DNA of 43,693 nucleotides. Source: Acidimicrobiales bacterium (GTDB taxonomy: Bacteria > Actinomycetota > Acidimicrobiia > Acidimicrobiales > UBA8190). The translations under genes and the position numbers were made by a program. Shown here piece by piece: positions 19,860 to 28,524 of the stretch. The notes under the pieces were generated by a model. It searched no databases and had not been told where the DNA came from. It saw only the letters and a program-made list of their open reading frames with translations. Each line of letters begins with the position of its first letter. Positions within the stretch are counted from its first letter, which is position 1. The stretch lies in NCBI GenBank assembly GCA_035531755.1, contig DATKSK010000067.1, positions 1-43,693 of the forward strand. The letters are read 5' to 3'.

Positions 19860-20645
19860 GTGGTGGCGCAGGTCTCGACACCCGTCTTCGAGGGCCCCTT
19901 CGACGTGCTGCTGGCGCTCGTGACGGACCACAAGGTGGACGTCTACGACATCAAGATCGCCGAGGTGGTGGACGCCTTCATCGCCGAGATGGCGGCCCGG
20001 CAGCCCTTCGACCTGCACACCGCCAGCGAGTTCCTGGTCATCGCCGCCATCCTGGTGGAGCTCAAGTCCAAGAAGCTCCTCCCCGGGGCCGACGACGTCG
20101 AGGACGACGAGGAGCTGTCGGGCTTCGAGGAGCGCGACCGCCTGCTCGCCCGGCTGCTCGAGCTCCAGGCCTACGCGGCGGCGGCCGACGCCTTCACCGT
20201 GCTGATCGACCGTGCCCGGCGCTCGCTGCCCCGGATCGCCGGGCTCGAGGAGCGCTTCCGGGACCTCGCCCCCGACCTGCTCGCCGGGATCACACCCGAA
20301 CGCTTGGCGGCCGCCTTCGTGGTGGGGACGGCGCCGCGGCCCGAGCTCGTGCTCGACCTGTCGCACGTCACGGTGGAGGCGGTGACCGTGTCCGAGGCGG
20401 TGGCCGAGCTCGAGGAGCGCCTCCCGGGCGAGGGGCGCGCCACGTTCCGCGAGATCACCGCGCACTGCACCACGCGCATGCAGATCATCGTCCGCTTCCT
20501 CGCCCTGCTCGAGCTGTGCAAGCGGGGACTGGTCAGCCTGGACCAGGGCGAGACCTTCGGCGACCTCGTCGTCGTGTGGGTCGCCGGCTCGTCCGTGCTC
20601 TCCACCGTCGGTGGTGGCGAGTCGGTCGAGGAATACGACGGCTGA
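19860..20645 (+). CDS. scpA: Segregation and condensation protein A
   Basis: This 261-residue kleisin joins SMC heads together with ScpB. The N-terminus FEGPFDVLLALV is the classic ScpA start, and VDVYDIKIAEVVDAFI follows. A central region has LKSKKLLPG, and the C-terminal winged helix (VTVSEAVAELEERL...IIVRFLALLELCKRG) binds the SMC head. The start is GTG 19860 (or the adjacent GTG 19863), 7 nt after a -10 hexamer. scpB starts 11 bp downstream. Confidence 0.95.
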   Translation: MVAQVSTPVFEGPFDVLLALVTDHKVDVYDIKIAEVVDAFIAEMAARQPFDLHTASEFLVIAAILVELKSKKLLPGADDVEDDEELSGFEERDRLLARLLELQAYAAAADAFTVLIDRARRSLPRIAGLEERFRDLAPDLLAGITPERLAAAFVVGTAPRPELVLDLSHVTVEAVTVSEAVAELEERLPGEGRATFREITAHCTTRMQIIVRFLALLELCKRGLVSLDQGETFGDLVVVWVAGSSVLSTVGGGESVEEYDG

Positions 20646-20656
20646 GGCCGCTGTCG

Positions 20657-21229
20657 GTGGGCATCCCCGAAGAACACCGCGCCATCGAGGCCGTGCTGCT
20701 GTCGGCGGTCGAGCCCGTCCCTCCCAACATGCTGGCCGAGCTCCTCGAGATGCCCATCGAGCGCGTCGAGGCCGCGTGCGCCGAGCTGGCGGCGGGTTAC
20801 GAGGAGCAGGGCCGCGGTTTCGTGCTGGCGAAGGTGGCGGGCGGCTACCGCTACCAGACCCATCCCGACATGGCGCCGTTCGTGGAGCGCTACGCCATGG
20901 AGGGCGTGTCGTCGCGCCTGTCGTCGGCCGCGCTCGAGACGCTGGCCATCGTCGCCTACCGCCAGCCCGTGTCGCGCGCCCAGATCGCCGCGCTGCGCGG
21001 CGTGAACGTGGACGGCGTCGTGCGGCTGCTCGAGCAGCGCGGGTACATCAGCGCCGTGGGCCACGCTCCGGGACCGGGCGCGCCCGTGCTGTACGGCACG
21101 ACGGCGGCCTTCCTCGAGAAGCTCGGTGTCTACGGCCTCGAAGAGCTCCCGCCGGTCGAGGACCTCCTCCCCGGACCCGAGGCGGTCGAGCAGCTCGAGG
21201 AGCGCCTGCGCCCCGGCGCCGATGCCTGA
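20657..21229 (+). CDS. scpB: Segregation and condensation protein B
   Basis: This 190-residue protein has two winged-helix domains and dimerises on the ScpA kleisin of the SMC complex. AIEAVLLSAVEPV begins the first domain. LSSAALETLAIVAYRQPVSR and IAALRGVNVDGVVRLLEQRG are diagnostic for ScpB, and VLYGTTAAFLEKLG ends the second domain. The start is GTG 20657, where homology begins. The stop overlaps the rluB start by 8 bp, implying translational coupling. Confidence 0.95.
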   Translation: MGIPEEHRAIEAVLLSAVEPVPPNMLAELLEMPIERVEAACAELAAGYEEQGRGFVLAKVAGGYRYQTHPDMAPFVERYAMEGVSSRLSSAALETLAIVAYRQPVSRAQIAALRGVNVDGVVRLLEQRGYISAVGHAPGPGAPVLYGTTAAFLEKLGVYGLEELPPVEDLLPGPEAVEQLEERLRPGADA

Positions 21230-22112
21230 CGGCCGCCGCCGGCCGCCCCGACAGGACCCCGACCCCGACCCCCAGGCTGACGGCGCCGCCGGTCCCGGCC
21301 CCGGCGCGGCACCCCGGGAAGGCCCCGACGCCGCACTCGGCGGCGCAGGACCGCAGGGGGAGCGGCTCCAGAAGGTCCTCGCCCGCGTGGGCCTGGGCAG
21401 CCGCCGGGCCTGCGAAGAGCTCATCGCCGAGGGCCGGGTGAGCGTCAACGGCGAGCCCGCCACCCTCGGGCGGCGCGTCGACGTGGGGCGTGACGCGGTG
21501 GCGCTCGACGGCGTCCCCCTGCCCGTGCTGCCCGGCCTGGTCCACTACCTGCTGCACAAACCGGCGGGCGTGGTCACCACGGCCGAGGACCCCCAGGGCC
21601 GCCCGACGGTCGTGCAGCTCGTGCCCGACGAGCCCCGGGTGTTCCCGGTGGGGCGGCTCGACGCCGACAGCGAGGGCCTGCTCGTCCTGACCAACGACGG
21701 CGACCTCGCCCATCGCCTGGCCCACCCCTCCTTCGGCGTCGAGAAGGAGTACCTGGTGGAGACCATGGGGGTGCCCACCCCCGGCGCGCTGCGGCGCCTG
21801 CGCCAGGGCGTCGACCTCGACGACGGCACCACCGCCCCCGCCCGGGTCGGGGTGGTGGCCCCCGGCGTGCTGCGCATCGTCGTCCACGAAGGGCGCAACC
21901 GCCAGGTCCGCCGGATGTGCGAGGCCGTCGGGTTCCCCGTGCGCCGCCTGGTGCGCACCCGCATCGGCCCGCTCACCGACGCCCGCCTGGCGCCGGGGCG
22001 GTGGCGCCCGCTCACGGGGGACGAGGTGCGGGCACTGGCACGCGCCGCGGTGCCCCGACCAGGGCCGGGCCGGGCCCGGCGGCCGCCGGGGCGCCCGGGT
22101 CGGCCTGGGTAG
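21222..22112 (+). CDS. rluB: RluB/RsuA-type rRNA pseudouridine synthase
   Basis: This 296-residue protein isomerises uridine in rRNA, probably in 23S. A Pro/Gly-rich N-terminal tail (about 45 residues) precedes an S4 domain (RLQKVLARVGLGSRRACEEL) and then the catalytic domain. The catalytic Asp is in VGRLDADSEGLLVLTNDG, and the family's HEGRNRQVRRM motif is present. The Arg/Pro-rich C-terminal tail is low complexity. ATG 21222 overlaps scpB by 8 bp. The scpA - scpB - rluB order is common in Gram-positive bacteria. Confidence 0.93.
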   Translation: MPDGRRRPPRQDPDPDPQADGAAGPGPGAAPREGPDAALGGAGPQGERLQKVLARVGLGSRRACEELIAEGRVSVNGEPATLGRRVDVGRDAVALDGVPLPVLPGLVHYLLHKPAGVVTTAEDPQGRPTVVQLVPDEPRVFPVGRLDADSEGLLVLTNDGDLAHRLAHPSFGVEKEYLVETMGVPTPGALRRLRQGVDLDDGTTAPARVGVVAPGVLRIVVHEGRNRQVRRMCEAVGFPVRRLVRTRIGPLTDARLAPGRWRPLTGDEVRALARAAVPRPGPGRARRPPGRPGRPG

Positions 22113-22115
22113 CAT
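22110..22115 (+). promoter_or_regulatory. -10 element of leaderless promoter for aroH
   Basis: TAGCAT overlaps the rluB stop codon and ends 8 nt before ATG 22124. It could give a separate transcript for aroH, tyrA and aroA. Confidence 0.5.
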
Positions 22116-22123
22116 GCGGGGCC

Positions 22124-22489
22124 ATGCCCTCCGTCCGCGCCCTGCGCGGCGCCACGACCGTCGACGCGGACACCCCCGAGCAGGTCACGACGCGCGTGCA
22201 GGCCCTCCTCGACGCGCTGCTCGAGCGCAACGGCGTCGACCGCGACGACCTCATCAGCATCGTGTTCACGGCCACGAGCGACGTGGTGTCGATGTTCCCG
22301 GCGGCCGCCGCCCGGGCCATGGGCCTCGGCGACGTGCCGCTGCTGTGTGCCCGGGAGCTCGACGTGGTCGGGTCCACCCCCCGGTGCCTGCGGGTGCTGG
22401 TCCACGTCAACACGGCGCGGTCGCGCCAGGAGCTCCACCACGTCTACCTCGAAGGGGCCCGCGGGTTGCGCGATGACCTCCCCGAGTGA
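22124..22489 (+). CDS. aroH: Chorismate mutase, AroH class
   Basis: This 121-residue enzyme converts chorismate to prephenate, the step feeding the tyrA gene that follows. It is of the trimeric AroH type, not the helical AroQ type. VRALRGATTVDADTPEQV supplies the active-site Arg, and RNGVDRDDLISIVFTATSDV and CLRVLVHVNT are typical. The length is normal. ATG 22124 lies 8 nt after a -10 hexamer. The 3' end overlaps tyrA by 17 bp. Confidence 0.93.
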   Translation: MPSVRALRGATTVDADTPEQVTTRVQALLDALLERNGVDRDDLISIVFTATSDVVSMFPAAAARAMGLGDVPLLCARELDVVGSTPRCLRVLVHVNTARSRQELHHVYLEGARGLRDDLPE

Positions 22490-23579
22490 GGACGGCCCCG
22501 GGCCGGCGCCGGGGCAGCGCCGCGCCGCGGTCATCGGCACCGGGCTCATCGGGGGCTCGGTCGGGCTCGCCCTGCGGGCACGCGGGTGGTGGGTCACCGG
22601 CCGCGACGCCGACCCGGCCAGCGCGGCCCGGGCCCTGGCCCTCGGCGCCCTCGACGCCGTGGGCGACGACCCCGAGGCCGAGGTGGTCTTCGTGGCCACG
22701 CCCGTGGGCGCCGTGGTGGCCGAGGCCGAGGCCGCCCTGCGGCGCGCCGCCCGCGGCGACGCCGTGGTCACCGACGTGGCCGGCGTCAAGGCCTCCATCG
22801 CCGCCCGCCTGCCCCATCCCAATTTCGTCGGCGGCCACCCCATGGCGGGCTCCGAGCAGGTGGGCGTGGAGGGCGCCGACGCCGACCTCTTCGTCGGGGC
22901 CACCTGGGTCCTCACGCCCACGGCGACCACCGACGCCGACGCCTACTCGAGCCTGCGCGCCGTGGTCACGAGCCTGGGCGCCGAGGTCGTGGCCCTCGCC
23001 CCCGAGCAGCACGACACCCTCGTGGCGGTGGTGTCCCACGTCCCGCATCTGACCGCGGCCACGCTCATGAACCTGGCCGACCGCCTGGCCGCCGAGCACG
23101 GCGCCCTGCTGCGGTTGGCGGCCGGGGGATTTCGCGACATGACCAGGATCGCGGCCGGCCAGCCCGGGATCTGGCCCGACGTGTGTACCGACAACGCCGT
23201 CGCCATCGTGGCCGCCTTCGACATCCTGCTGCAGGACCTGTCGGCCATGCGCGACCGCGTGGCGGCGGGCGACCGCGGCGGCCTGCTGGGCGACCTCGAG
23301 CACGCTGCGGTGGCACGGCGCTCGCTCCCGGCGCGCGTCGTGCGCCCCGAGCGCCTGGCGGAGCTCCGGGTGCCGGTCCCCGACCGCCTCGGCGTGCTGG
23401 CCGAGATCACCACGCTCGCCGGCGACCTCGGTGTGGACATCGTCGACATCGAGATCGCCCACAGCGCCGAGGGTGACCGCGGCGTGCTGGTGCTGGTGGT
23501 CGACGCCGACGCCGCCGACCGCCTGCGTGACGCCATCGCCGGACGCGGCTACCGCCCCACGACACGGGCCCTCGGATGA
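22473..23579 (+). CDS. tyrA: Prephenate dehydrogenase with C-terminal ACT domain
   Basis: This 368-residue enzyme oxidises prephenate to 4-hydroxyphenylpyruvate for tyrosine synthesis. The NAD-binding loop is IGTGLIGGSVGLAL. GGHPMAGSEQVGVEGADADLF and the HDTLVAVVSHVPHL catalytic region are diagnostic. The last 75 residues (VPVPDRLGVLAEITTLAGDLG onward) form an ACT domain, which in relatives binds tyrosine for feedback inhibition; that is inferred here. ATG 22473 overlaps aroH by 17 bp, and the end overlaps aroA by 4 bp (ATGA). Confidence 0.94.
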   Translation: MTSPSEDGPGPAPGQRRAAVIGTGLIGGSVGLALRARGWWVTGRDADPASAARALALGALDAVGDDPEAEVVFVATPVGAVVAEAEAALRRAARGDAVVTDVAGVKASIAARLPHPNFVGGHPMAGSEQVGVEGADADLFVGATWVLTPTATTDADAYSSLRAVVTSLGAEVVALAPEQHDTLVAVVSHVPHLTAATLMNLADRLAAEHGALLRLAAGGFRDMTRIAAGQPGIWPDVCTDNAVAIVAAFDILLQDLSAMRDRVAAGDRGGLLGDLEHAAVARRSLPARVVRPERLAELRVPVPDRLGVLAEITTLAGDLGVDIVDIEIAHSAEGDRGVLVLVVDADAADRLRDAIAGRGYRPTTRALG

Positions 23580-24904
23580 GCACCGCCGCCGCCGCCGCCG
23601 GCTCGCGCCGCGCCGTGTTCACGGTCGAGGGAGGCCGCCCCCTCGTCGGGCGCCTCCGGGTGCCGGGCGACAAGTCGGTGTCGCACCGCGCCCTGCTGCT
23701 CGGGGCCATGGCCCACGGCGAGTCCGCCGTGCGGGGCCTGTCCGACGGGGACGACGTGGCCCGCACCGCCGCCGCCGTGCGCACCCTCGGCGGGCGCGTC
23801 GAGGGCGACCGGGTGTCCGGAGGGCCCGACGGGCTGCACGCCGCGTCCGTCCCCCTGGACCTGGGCAACTCGGGCACCACCATGCGGCTGCTCGCCGGCG
23901 TGGTGGCGGGCCGCCCCTGGACCACCACGCTCACCGGCGACCCCTCGCTGTCGGCGCGCCCCATGGACCGCGTGGCCGAGCCACTGCGCCGCATGGGCGC
24001 GGTGGTGGAAGGACGGGGGGAACGCTGCCTGCCGCCCCTCACCATCCGGGGCGGGTCGCTGCGGGGGATCGACTTCACGACCCCGGTGGCGAGCGCCCAG
24101 GTGAAGTCGTGCGTCCTGCTGGCCGGCCTCGGGGCCGAGGGTGACACCGTGGTGCGCGAGCCGGTGCTCACCCGGCTGCACACCGAGGAGCTGCTGGCCC
24201 GCTGCGGCGCCCGCATCACCGAGGAGGAGGGGCCCGACGGCCACGTGGTGCGCCTCAGCCCCTCGGCACTGTCGCCCTTCGAGCTGGACGTCCCCGGTGA
24301 CCCCTCGCAGGCGGCGTTCTGGATCGTGGCGGCCTGCGTGGTGCCCCGCAGCGAGGTCACCGTCGAACGCGTCTACGTCGGGCGCGGCCGGCGCGGCTAT
24401 CTCGACGTGCTCGTCCGGATGGGGGCGGACCTCGACGAGGTCCCCGCCACGGGCGCCGGCGACCTGGCCGACAGCGCCGACCTCGTGGCCCGCGCCGGCC
24501 CCCTGCACGGCACCGCCGTCCACGCCTCGGAGATCACCGGGCTCGACGAGGTGCCCGCGTTGGCCGTGGCGGCCGCCTGCGCGCAGGGCGACACCGTGTT
24601 CGAGGCGGTGGGGGAGTTGCGGGTGAAGGAGTCCGACCGCCTGGCCGGGGTGGCCGCGCTGGTGCGCGCCTTCGGCGCCCGCGCCGACGTCGACGGCGAC
24701 GACCTCGTGGTCCACGGTTCGGGCCGCCTGGCGCCCGGCGACGTCGACGCCCGCGGCGACCACCGCATGGCCATGGCCGCGGCGGTGGCGGGCCTGGCGG
24801 CCCCGGGCGGGCCCACGCGCGTGACGGGGTGGGACGCCGTCGCCACCAGCTACCCGCGCTTCGCCGAGCACCTGGCCCTCCTGCTCACGGGGACGTCCCC
24901 GTGA
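23576..24904 (+). CDS. aroA: 3-phosphoshikimate 1-carboxyvinyltransferase (EPSP synthase)
   Basis: This 442-residue enzyme joins shikimate-3-phosphate and phosphoenolpyruvate. GDKSVSHRALLL, LGNSGTTMRLLAG, the LTGDPSLSARPMDR loop, VKSCVLLAGL and the LRVKESDRL active-site motif are all present. Two inside-out alpha/beta domains are implied by the length. The first 13 residues are an Ala-rich tail. It overlaps tyrA by 4 bp and touches cmk. With aroH and tyrA it forms a chorismate-to-tyrosine cluster. Confidence 0.95.
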   Translation: MSTAAAAAGSRRAVFTVEGGRPLVGRLRVPGDKSVSHRALLLGAMAHGESAVRGLSDGDDVARTAAAVRTLGGRVEGDRVSGGPDGLHAASVPLDLGNSGTTMRLLAGVVAGRPWTTTLTGDPSLSARPMDRVAEPLRRMGAVVEGRGERCLPPLTIRGGSLRGIDFTTPVASAQVKSCVLLAGLGAEGDTVVREPVLTRLHTEELLARCGARITEEEGPDGHVVRLSPSALSPFELDVPGDPSQAAFWIVAACVVPRSEVTVERVYVGRGRRGYLDVLVRMGADLDEVPATGAGDLADSADLVARAGPLHGTAVHASEITGLDEVPALAVAAACAQGDTVFEAVGELRVKESDRLAGVAALVRAFGARADVDGDDLVVHGSGRLAPGDVDARGDHRMAMAAAVAGLAAPGGPTRVTGWDAVATSYPRFAEHLALLLTGTSP

Positions 24905-25557
24905 TGCCTGCGGCGGTGCGCGTGGTGGCCATCGACGGGCCCGCCGGCGCGGGCAAGTCGACCCTGGCCGAGGCGGTGGCCGCCCACCTCGGTGTCGAGC
25001 GGCTCGACAGTGGGGCCATGTACCGGGCGGTGGCCTGGTCGGCCCTGCGCCACGGCGTCGACCCGGCCGACACCGAGGCCGTCGCCCGCCTGGCACGGGC
25101 CATCCACATCGAGGCGGCCGAGGAGGTGATCGTCGACGGCGAGGACGCCACCGACGCCATCCGGTCGGCCGAGGTGGACGCGGCGGTCTCGGCGGTGGCC
25201 GCCAACCCCGAGGTCCGAGCCGAGTTGGTGGCGCGCCAGCGGGCGTGGGTGGCGGCGCGCGGCCGCGGCGTGGTGGAGGGTCGTGACATCGGGACCGTCG
25301 TGCTCCCCGACGCCGATCTCAAGGTCTACCTGACGGCGTCGAGCGAGACCCGGGCGGAGCGGCGGTCCCGCGAGCGGGCCGACGGGCGCAGCGTCGACGA
25401 CGTCCACCGGGCCCTCGTGCGGCGCGACCGCCTCGACTCCACGCGCCCCACGTCGCCGCTGCCGTCACCCGAGGACGTCGCCGACGACGCCAGGGTGATC
25501 GACTCGACCGGGAAGTCCGCCCGGGCCGTGCTGGAGGAGGTACTCGCATGCCTGTGA
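24904..25557 (+). CDS. cmk: Cytidylate kinase
   Basis: This 217-residue kinase phosphorylates CMP and dCMP. The P-loop is DGPAGAGKSTLAEAVA. LDSGAMYRAVA, VEGRDIGTVVLPDADLKVYLTAS and the lid Arg region RRSRERA are family hallmarks. ATG 24904 shares one base with the aroA stop (TGATG); GTG 24901 just before is an alternative. The end overlaps plsC by 10 bp. The cmk - acyltransferase - der association is widespread in Gram-positives, though here der lies 10 kb away. Confidence 0.94.
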   Translation: MPAAVRVVAIDGPAGAGKSTLAEAVAAHLGVERLDSGAMYRAVAWSALRHGVDPADTEAVARLARAIHIEAAEEVIVDGEDATDAIRSAEVDAAVSAVAANPEVRAELVARQRAWVAARGRGVVEGRDIGTVVLPDADLKVYLTASSETRAERRSRERADGRSVDDVHRALVRRDRLDSTRPTSPLPSPEDVADDARVIDSTGKSARAVLEEVLACL

Positions 25558-26270
25558 GATACGACACCGGCGCGCCCTCGCGGGGCACCGGCATCGGCTT
25601 CCCGCCGTTCGTCTACCGGTTCCTGCGGCTGCTGGCGCATCTCATCAACCGCGCCTACTGGCGGGTGGAGGTCGACGGCGCCGCCCACGTGCCCGCCACG
25701 GGTCCCGTGATCCTGGCCCCCGTGCACCGCAGCTTCATGGACTTCTTCGCCGTCTCCGAGGTGACGAAGCGCAAGATCTTCTACATGACCAAGGACGAGA
25801 TGTGGAGAACGCCCCTGTTGGGCTCGTTCCTCGACGCCGTGGGCGCGTTCCCGGTGCACCGCGAGGGCGCCGATCGGCTGGCGCTCGACCGCGCCCAGGA
25901 CGTGCTCGAACGCGGCGACGTGCTCATCCTCTTCCCCGAGGGGACGCGCCGCGCCGGTCCCGTGGTGCAGGACCTGCACGAGGGGGCGGCCTTCCTCGCG
26001 GCGCGCACGGGGGCGGTCATCGTCCCCATCGGTGTCGGCGGCACGGCCCAGGCCATGCCCAAAGGATCGAAGTTCGTCCGGCCCGTGAAGGTCCACCTCG
26101 TAGTGGGCGCGCCGCTCGCCGCCCCGGAGCGCTCGGCACGCGGGCGCGTGCCGCGCACCCAGGTCCACGCCCTCACCGAGCAGCTGCGCACCGACCTGCA
26201 GGCGCTCTACGACACCGCCGAGGGGCGCGCCGCCCGCCCCGGCGGGCGGGCGGGCGCGCCCGGCGGTTAG
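25548..26270 (+). CDS. plsC: 1-acyl-sn-glycerol-3-phosphate acyltransferase
   Basis: This 240-residue membrane-associated enzyme acylates lysophosphatidic acid. The catalytic HX4D motif is HRSFMD (about residues 64-69), and the phosphate-binding motif is LFPEGTRR. GAFPVHREG and the later VIVPIGVGG complete the four blocks. One hydrophobic helix near residues 20-40 anchors it. The stop TAG overlaps the stop of the convergent RTX-like gene by 4 bp (TTAG). Confidence 0.9.
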   Translation: MPVRYDTGAPSRGTGIGFPPFVYRFLRLLAHLINRAYWRVEVDGAAHVPATGPVILAPVHRSFMDFFAVSEVTKRKIFYMTKDEMWRTPLLGSFLDAVGAFPVHREGADRLALDRAQDVLERGDVLILFPEGTRRAGPVVQDLHEGAAFLAARTGAVIVPIGVGGTAQAMPKGSKFVRPVKVHLVVGAPLAAPERSARGRVPRTQVHALTEQLRTDLQALYDTAEGRAARPGGRAGAPGG

Positions 26271-27034
26271 CCGTCCGCCGCCTGCGCCTGCACGTCGACG
26301 GCCACGAGACTCGAGCCGCTGGCGTTGGCGGCCACCTCGACGTCCTCGCCGGCCACCAGGGCCCCGCCCCCGTCGTTCTCGATGGATGCGCCCACGAGCG
26401 AGATGTCGAGCGAGGTCGGGTCACCGTTGGCGTCGAGCCACGCCTGCGCGGCGTCGTTGACGTCGTTGTAGGTGATGTTCATCGTGGTCGACCCGTCGGT
26501 GGTGTTGACCGTGCCCTGGAGCTCGAGGGTGGCATCGCTCACGTTGCCCCCCTGGCAGTCCGCGTTCTCCTGGTCGTCCTGACCGGCACCGACCACGGTG
26601 ACCTGCGCGCTGCCGGTGCCGCAGTTGATGGTGTCGCTGCCGGAGCTCGCGTCGATGACGTCGCTGCCGCTCGACCCGGCGTCGAGCGTGTCGTCACCGG
26701 TGCCGCCGATGAGCGTGTCCTGGCTGCTCGGGCTGGACGACGCGATCAGCTTGTCCTTGCCGGGACCGGCGATCAGGGTCACCGCACCGGGGCCGACGGC
26801 ACGGAGCACGTCGTTGCCGGAGACGCCGCACACGACGGCACCGGCGCGGCCGACGACCTTGCGGTGGTGCTTGGTGGCGACCACCGTGCAGACGTGCCCG
26901 TGCATGACGACGGGCTTCGCCGGCTTGCTCCTGGCCAGGGCGGCGGGTGCGCCCACGCCCAACGACCCTGCGACCGCCAGCGACGCCACCCCCACCGCGA
27001 CGCGCCAACCCGACCTGATCCCGATGCCCTGCAT
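26267..27034 (-). CDS. Secreted RTX-like (hemolysin-type) calcium-binding protein
   Basis: This 255-residue protein has a signal peptide (about residues 1-35, VASLAVAGSLGVGAPAALA). The middle (about 75-145) holds short Gly/Asp repeats such as IGGTGDDTLDAG, SSGSDVIDASSGSDTI and NCGTGS, resembling the GGxGxD calcium-binding nonapeptides of RTX proteins. Few copies are exact, so only weak calcium binding can be predicted. The C-terminal 110 residues are a Thr/Asp/Asn-rich domain without a recognised family. No type I secretion genes are near; the signal peptide suggests Sec export. ATG 27034 has GAGGGGG 5 nt upstream. It is divergent from the Cys-rich secreted protein. Confidence 0.75.
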   Translation of the reverse strand: MQGIGIRSGWRVAVGVASLAVAGSLGVGAPAALARSKPAKPVVMHGHVCTVVATKHHRKVVGRAGAVVCGVSGNDVLRAVGPGAVTLIAGPGKDKLIASSSPSSQDTLIGGTGDDTLDAGSSGSDVIDASSGSDTINCGTGSAQVTVVGAGQDDQENADCQGGNVSDATLELQGTVNTTDGSTTMNITYNDVNDAAQAWLDANGDPTSLDISLVGASIENDGGGALVAGEDVEVAANASGSSLVAVDVQAQAADG

Positions 27035-27477
27035 GACGACCCCCTCGACGCTCGTTGTAACCCCGTACCCGTCGCCGTCTCCCCGCCGTGCGGCCGCCCT
27101 CGCCGCCGTTGAGCAGGCAGCGGCATCGTCACCCGGGAACGGGGACCCGTCAAGCACCGGCGCGGTGCATGAGAGCTTTCTCATACCCGTCTTCGACAAC
27201 CACGGCGCGACGTGTGTCCGCCGGCACGCTCCGTGCCGGTGGCGGCGGCCTCGATGGTGACTGCGCGTGCTATTCCTCAATTTTGGGACGCGGCAGCCAG
27301 AGGACGCGGCAGCCAGAGGACGCGGCAGCCAGAGGACGCGGCAGCCAGAGGATGAAGGCGCCGCGCACCGTCGTCGAGCCCGCGCCGGGCCGAGGAAGTC
27401 GTTGTCCCGCGCCCTGGCACGGTTTACGATCGCCCTGACGCCGTGCGCCGGTGACCGCCGGCGGAAGGAGGGGGGCA
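27035..27477. other. 443-bp intergenic region between two divergent secreted-protein genes
   Basis: It holds ribosome binding sites for both genes, a tandem repeat (27286-27349), and a small inverted repeat ATGAGA-GCTT-TCTCAT (27169-27184) that could be an operator. A TACGAT hexamer (27425-27430) may be the promoter for the + strand gene. The centre has an AT-rich patch (CTCAATTTT) that is unusual for this DNA. No gene is seen. Confidence 0.6.
27286..27349. repeat. Four exact 16-bp tandem repeats
   Basis: The unit GGACGCGGCAGCCAGA occurs four times without mismatch, followed by a partial GGA. The array lies directly after an AT-rich patch in the region between two divergent genes. Such an array is prone to copy-number change. 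It has no spacers, so it is not a CRISPR array. Confidence 0.9.
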
Positions 27478-28524
27478 ATGGCTCGCAGGATGCTGGTGGG
27501 CGCGATCGTGGCGGCGGTGGTCTCCGTGGGCCTGAGCACCGCCGCACACGCCTCGACGACGATCGCGCTGCTCCTCCCGCAGTCGACGGCGTTCACCGTG
27601 CTCGGGCACTCCTGCGGCGGCATCCAGGAGCAGTCGCTGGCGACCGGGTTCGACGCCGTCAGCGGCGACCCGACGGGCGACGTCTACCTGCAGACGCGCT
27701 GCGGCGGCAGCGGGCGCGGCGGCGGGTACACCGTCACCACCTACGCCGCCTGGGTGTCGGCGTCGTGGGACTTCACCGGCGCGGTGAGCACCGAGGCCAC
27801 GCTGGCGAGCGCGCCGGGGACGATCGACCCGACCTTCACCGCCTTCGACGCCAACGGTAACGAGGTCTCCACCGTGTTGAACGCCGTGAACGTCCTGCCG
27901 CCCAACTGCACCGTCGGCGACACCACCTACTGTTCCTACCGGGCGTACCTCACCGTCGTGCAGGCGCCCCCCGGCCCGGTGCCCTGCGGGGCGGGCACCT
28001 TCAGCGCCACCGGGAACGCGCCGTGCACGGCCGCGCCACCGGGGACGTTCGTGACCGGCACGGGCGCCACCGCGCCGACGCCGTGCCCCGCCGGCTCCTA
28101 CCAGCCGAACTCGAGCGCCACCGCGTGCCTCCCCGCACCGGTGGGGACGTTCGTGCCCGGTTCGGGGGCGACCTCGCCCACGCCCTGCCCCGTCGGCACC
28201 GGTCAGGAGCTGACTGGCCAGGCCTCCTGCGACCCGCTCGACTTCTACGTGGCCACCGTCACCGTCCCCGATGCCGCACCCGGCGTGCGCTTCAGCATGC
28301 CGCTCCACACCGTGGGGGCGTCGACGCGGGTGCGGTGGAGGCTCGTCGACGGGACGCTGCCCCGGGGCCTCCGGGTGCGCCCCACCGGCCTGGTGGCCGG
28401 CGTGCCGAACCGACGGGTGGCGGCACCCGGTGACTACGTCTTCACCGTGCAGGCCACGGCCAGGGCGGTCGGTGCCCAGCCCGCCCGGACGACCACACAG
28501 GTGCTGATCCTGACACTGTCGTAA
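27478..28524 (+). CDS. Secreted Cys-rich protein with GCC2/GCC3-like repeats and an Ig-like domain
   Basis: This 348-residue protein has a signal peptide (about 1-26, ending STAAHA). Residues 27-165 form a Gly/Thr-rich domain with several Cys. Residues 168-255 hold three Cys-rich units of the form PCxxGTF/SY...CxxA, resembling the GCC2/GCC3 (ephrin-receptor-like) repeats. The last 100 residues look like a putative Ig (He_PIG) domain: LPRGLRVRPTGLVAGVPNR and GDYVFTVQAT. The cysteines suggest disulfides outside the cell. ATG 27478 has a strong GGAGGGGGG site. Adhesion or surface binding is an inference from domains. A partial duplication follows its stop codon. Confidence 0.72.
   Translation: MARRMLVGAIVAAVVSVGLSTAAHASTTIALLLPQSTAFTVLGHSCGGIQEQSLATGFDAVSGDPTGDVYLQTRCGGSGRGGGYTVTTYAAWVSASWDFTGAVSTEATLASAPGTIDPTFTAFDANGNEVSTVLNAVNVLPPNCTVGDTTYCSYRAYLTVVQAPPGPVPCGAGTFSATGNAPCTAAPPGTFVTGTGATAPTPCPAGSYQPNSSATACLPAPVGTFVPGSGATSPTPCPVGTGQELTGQASCDPLDFYVATVTVPDAAPGVRFSMPLHTVGASTRVRWRLVDGTLPRGLRVRPTGLVAGVPNRRVAAPGDYVFTVQATARAVGAQPARTTTQVLILTLS

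Noticed and set aside
26267-27034. RTX toxin with type I secretion
   Set aside because: The repeats are few and irregular, a Sec-type signal peptide is present, and no ABC or outer-membrane export genes are nearby.
27286-27349. CRISPR array
   Set aside because: The 16-bp units are contiguous with no spacers, and no cas genes are present.
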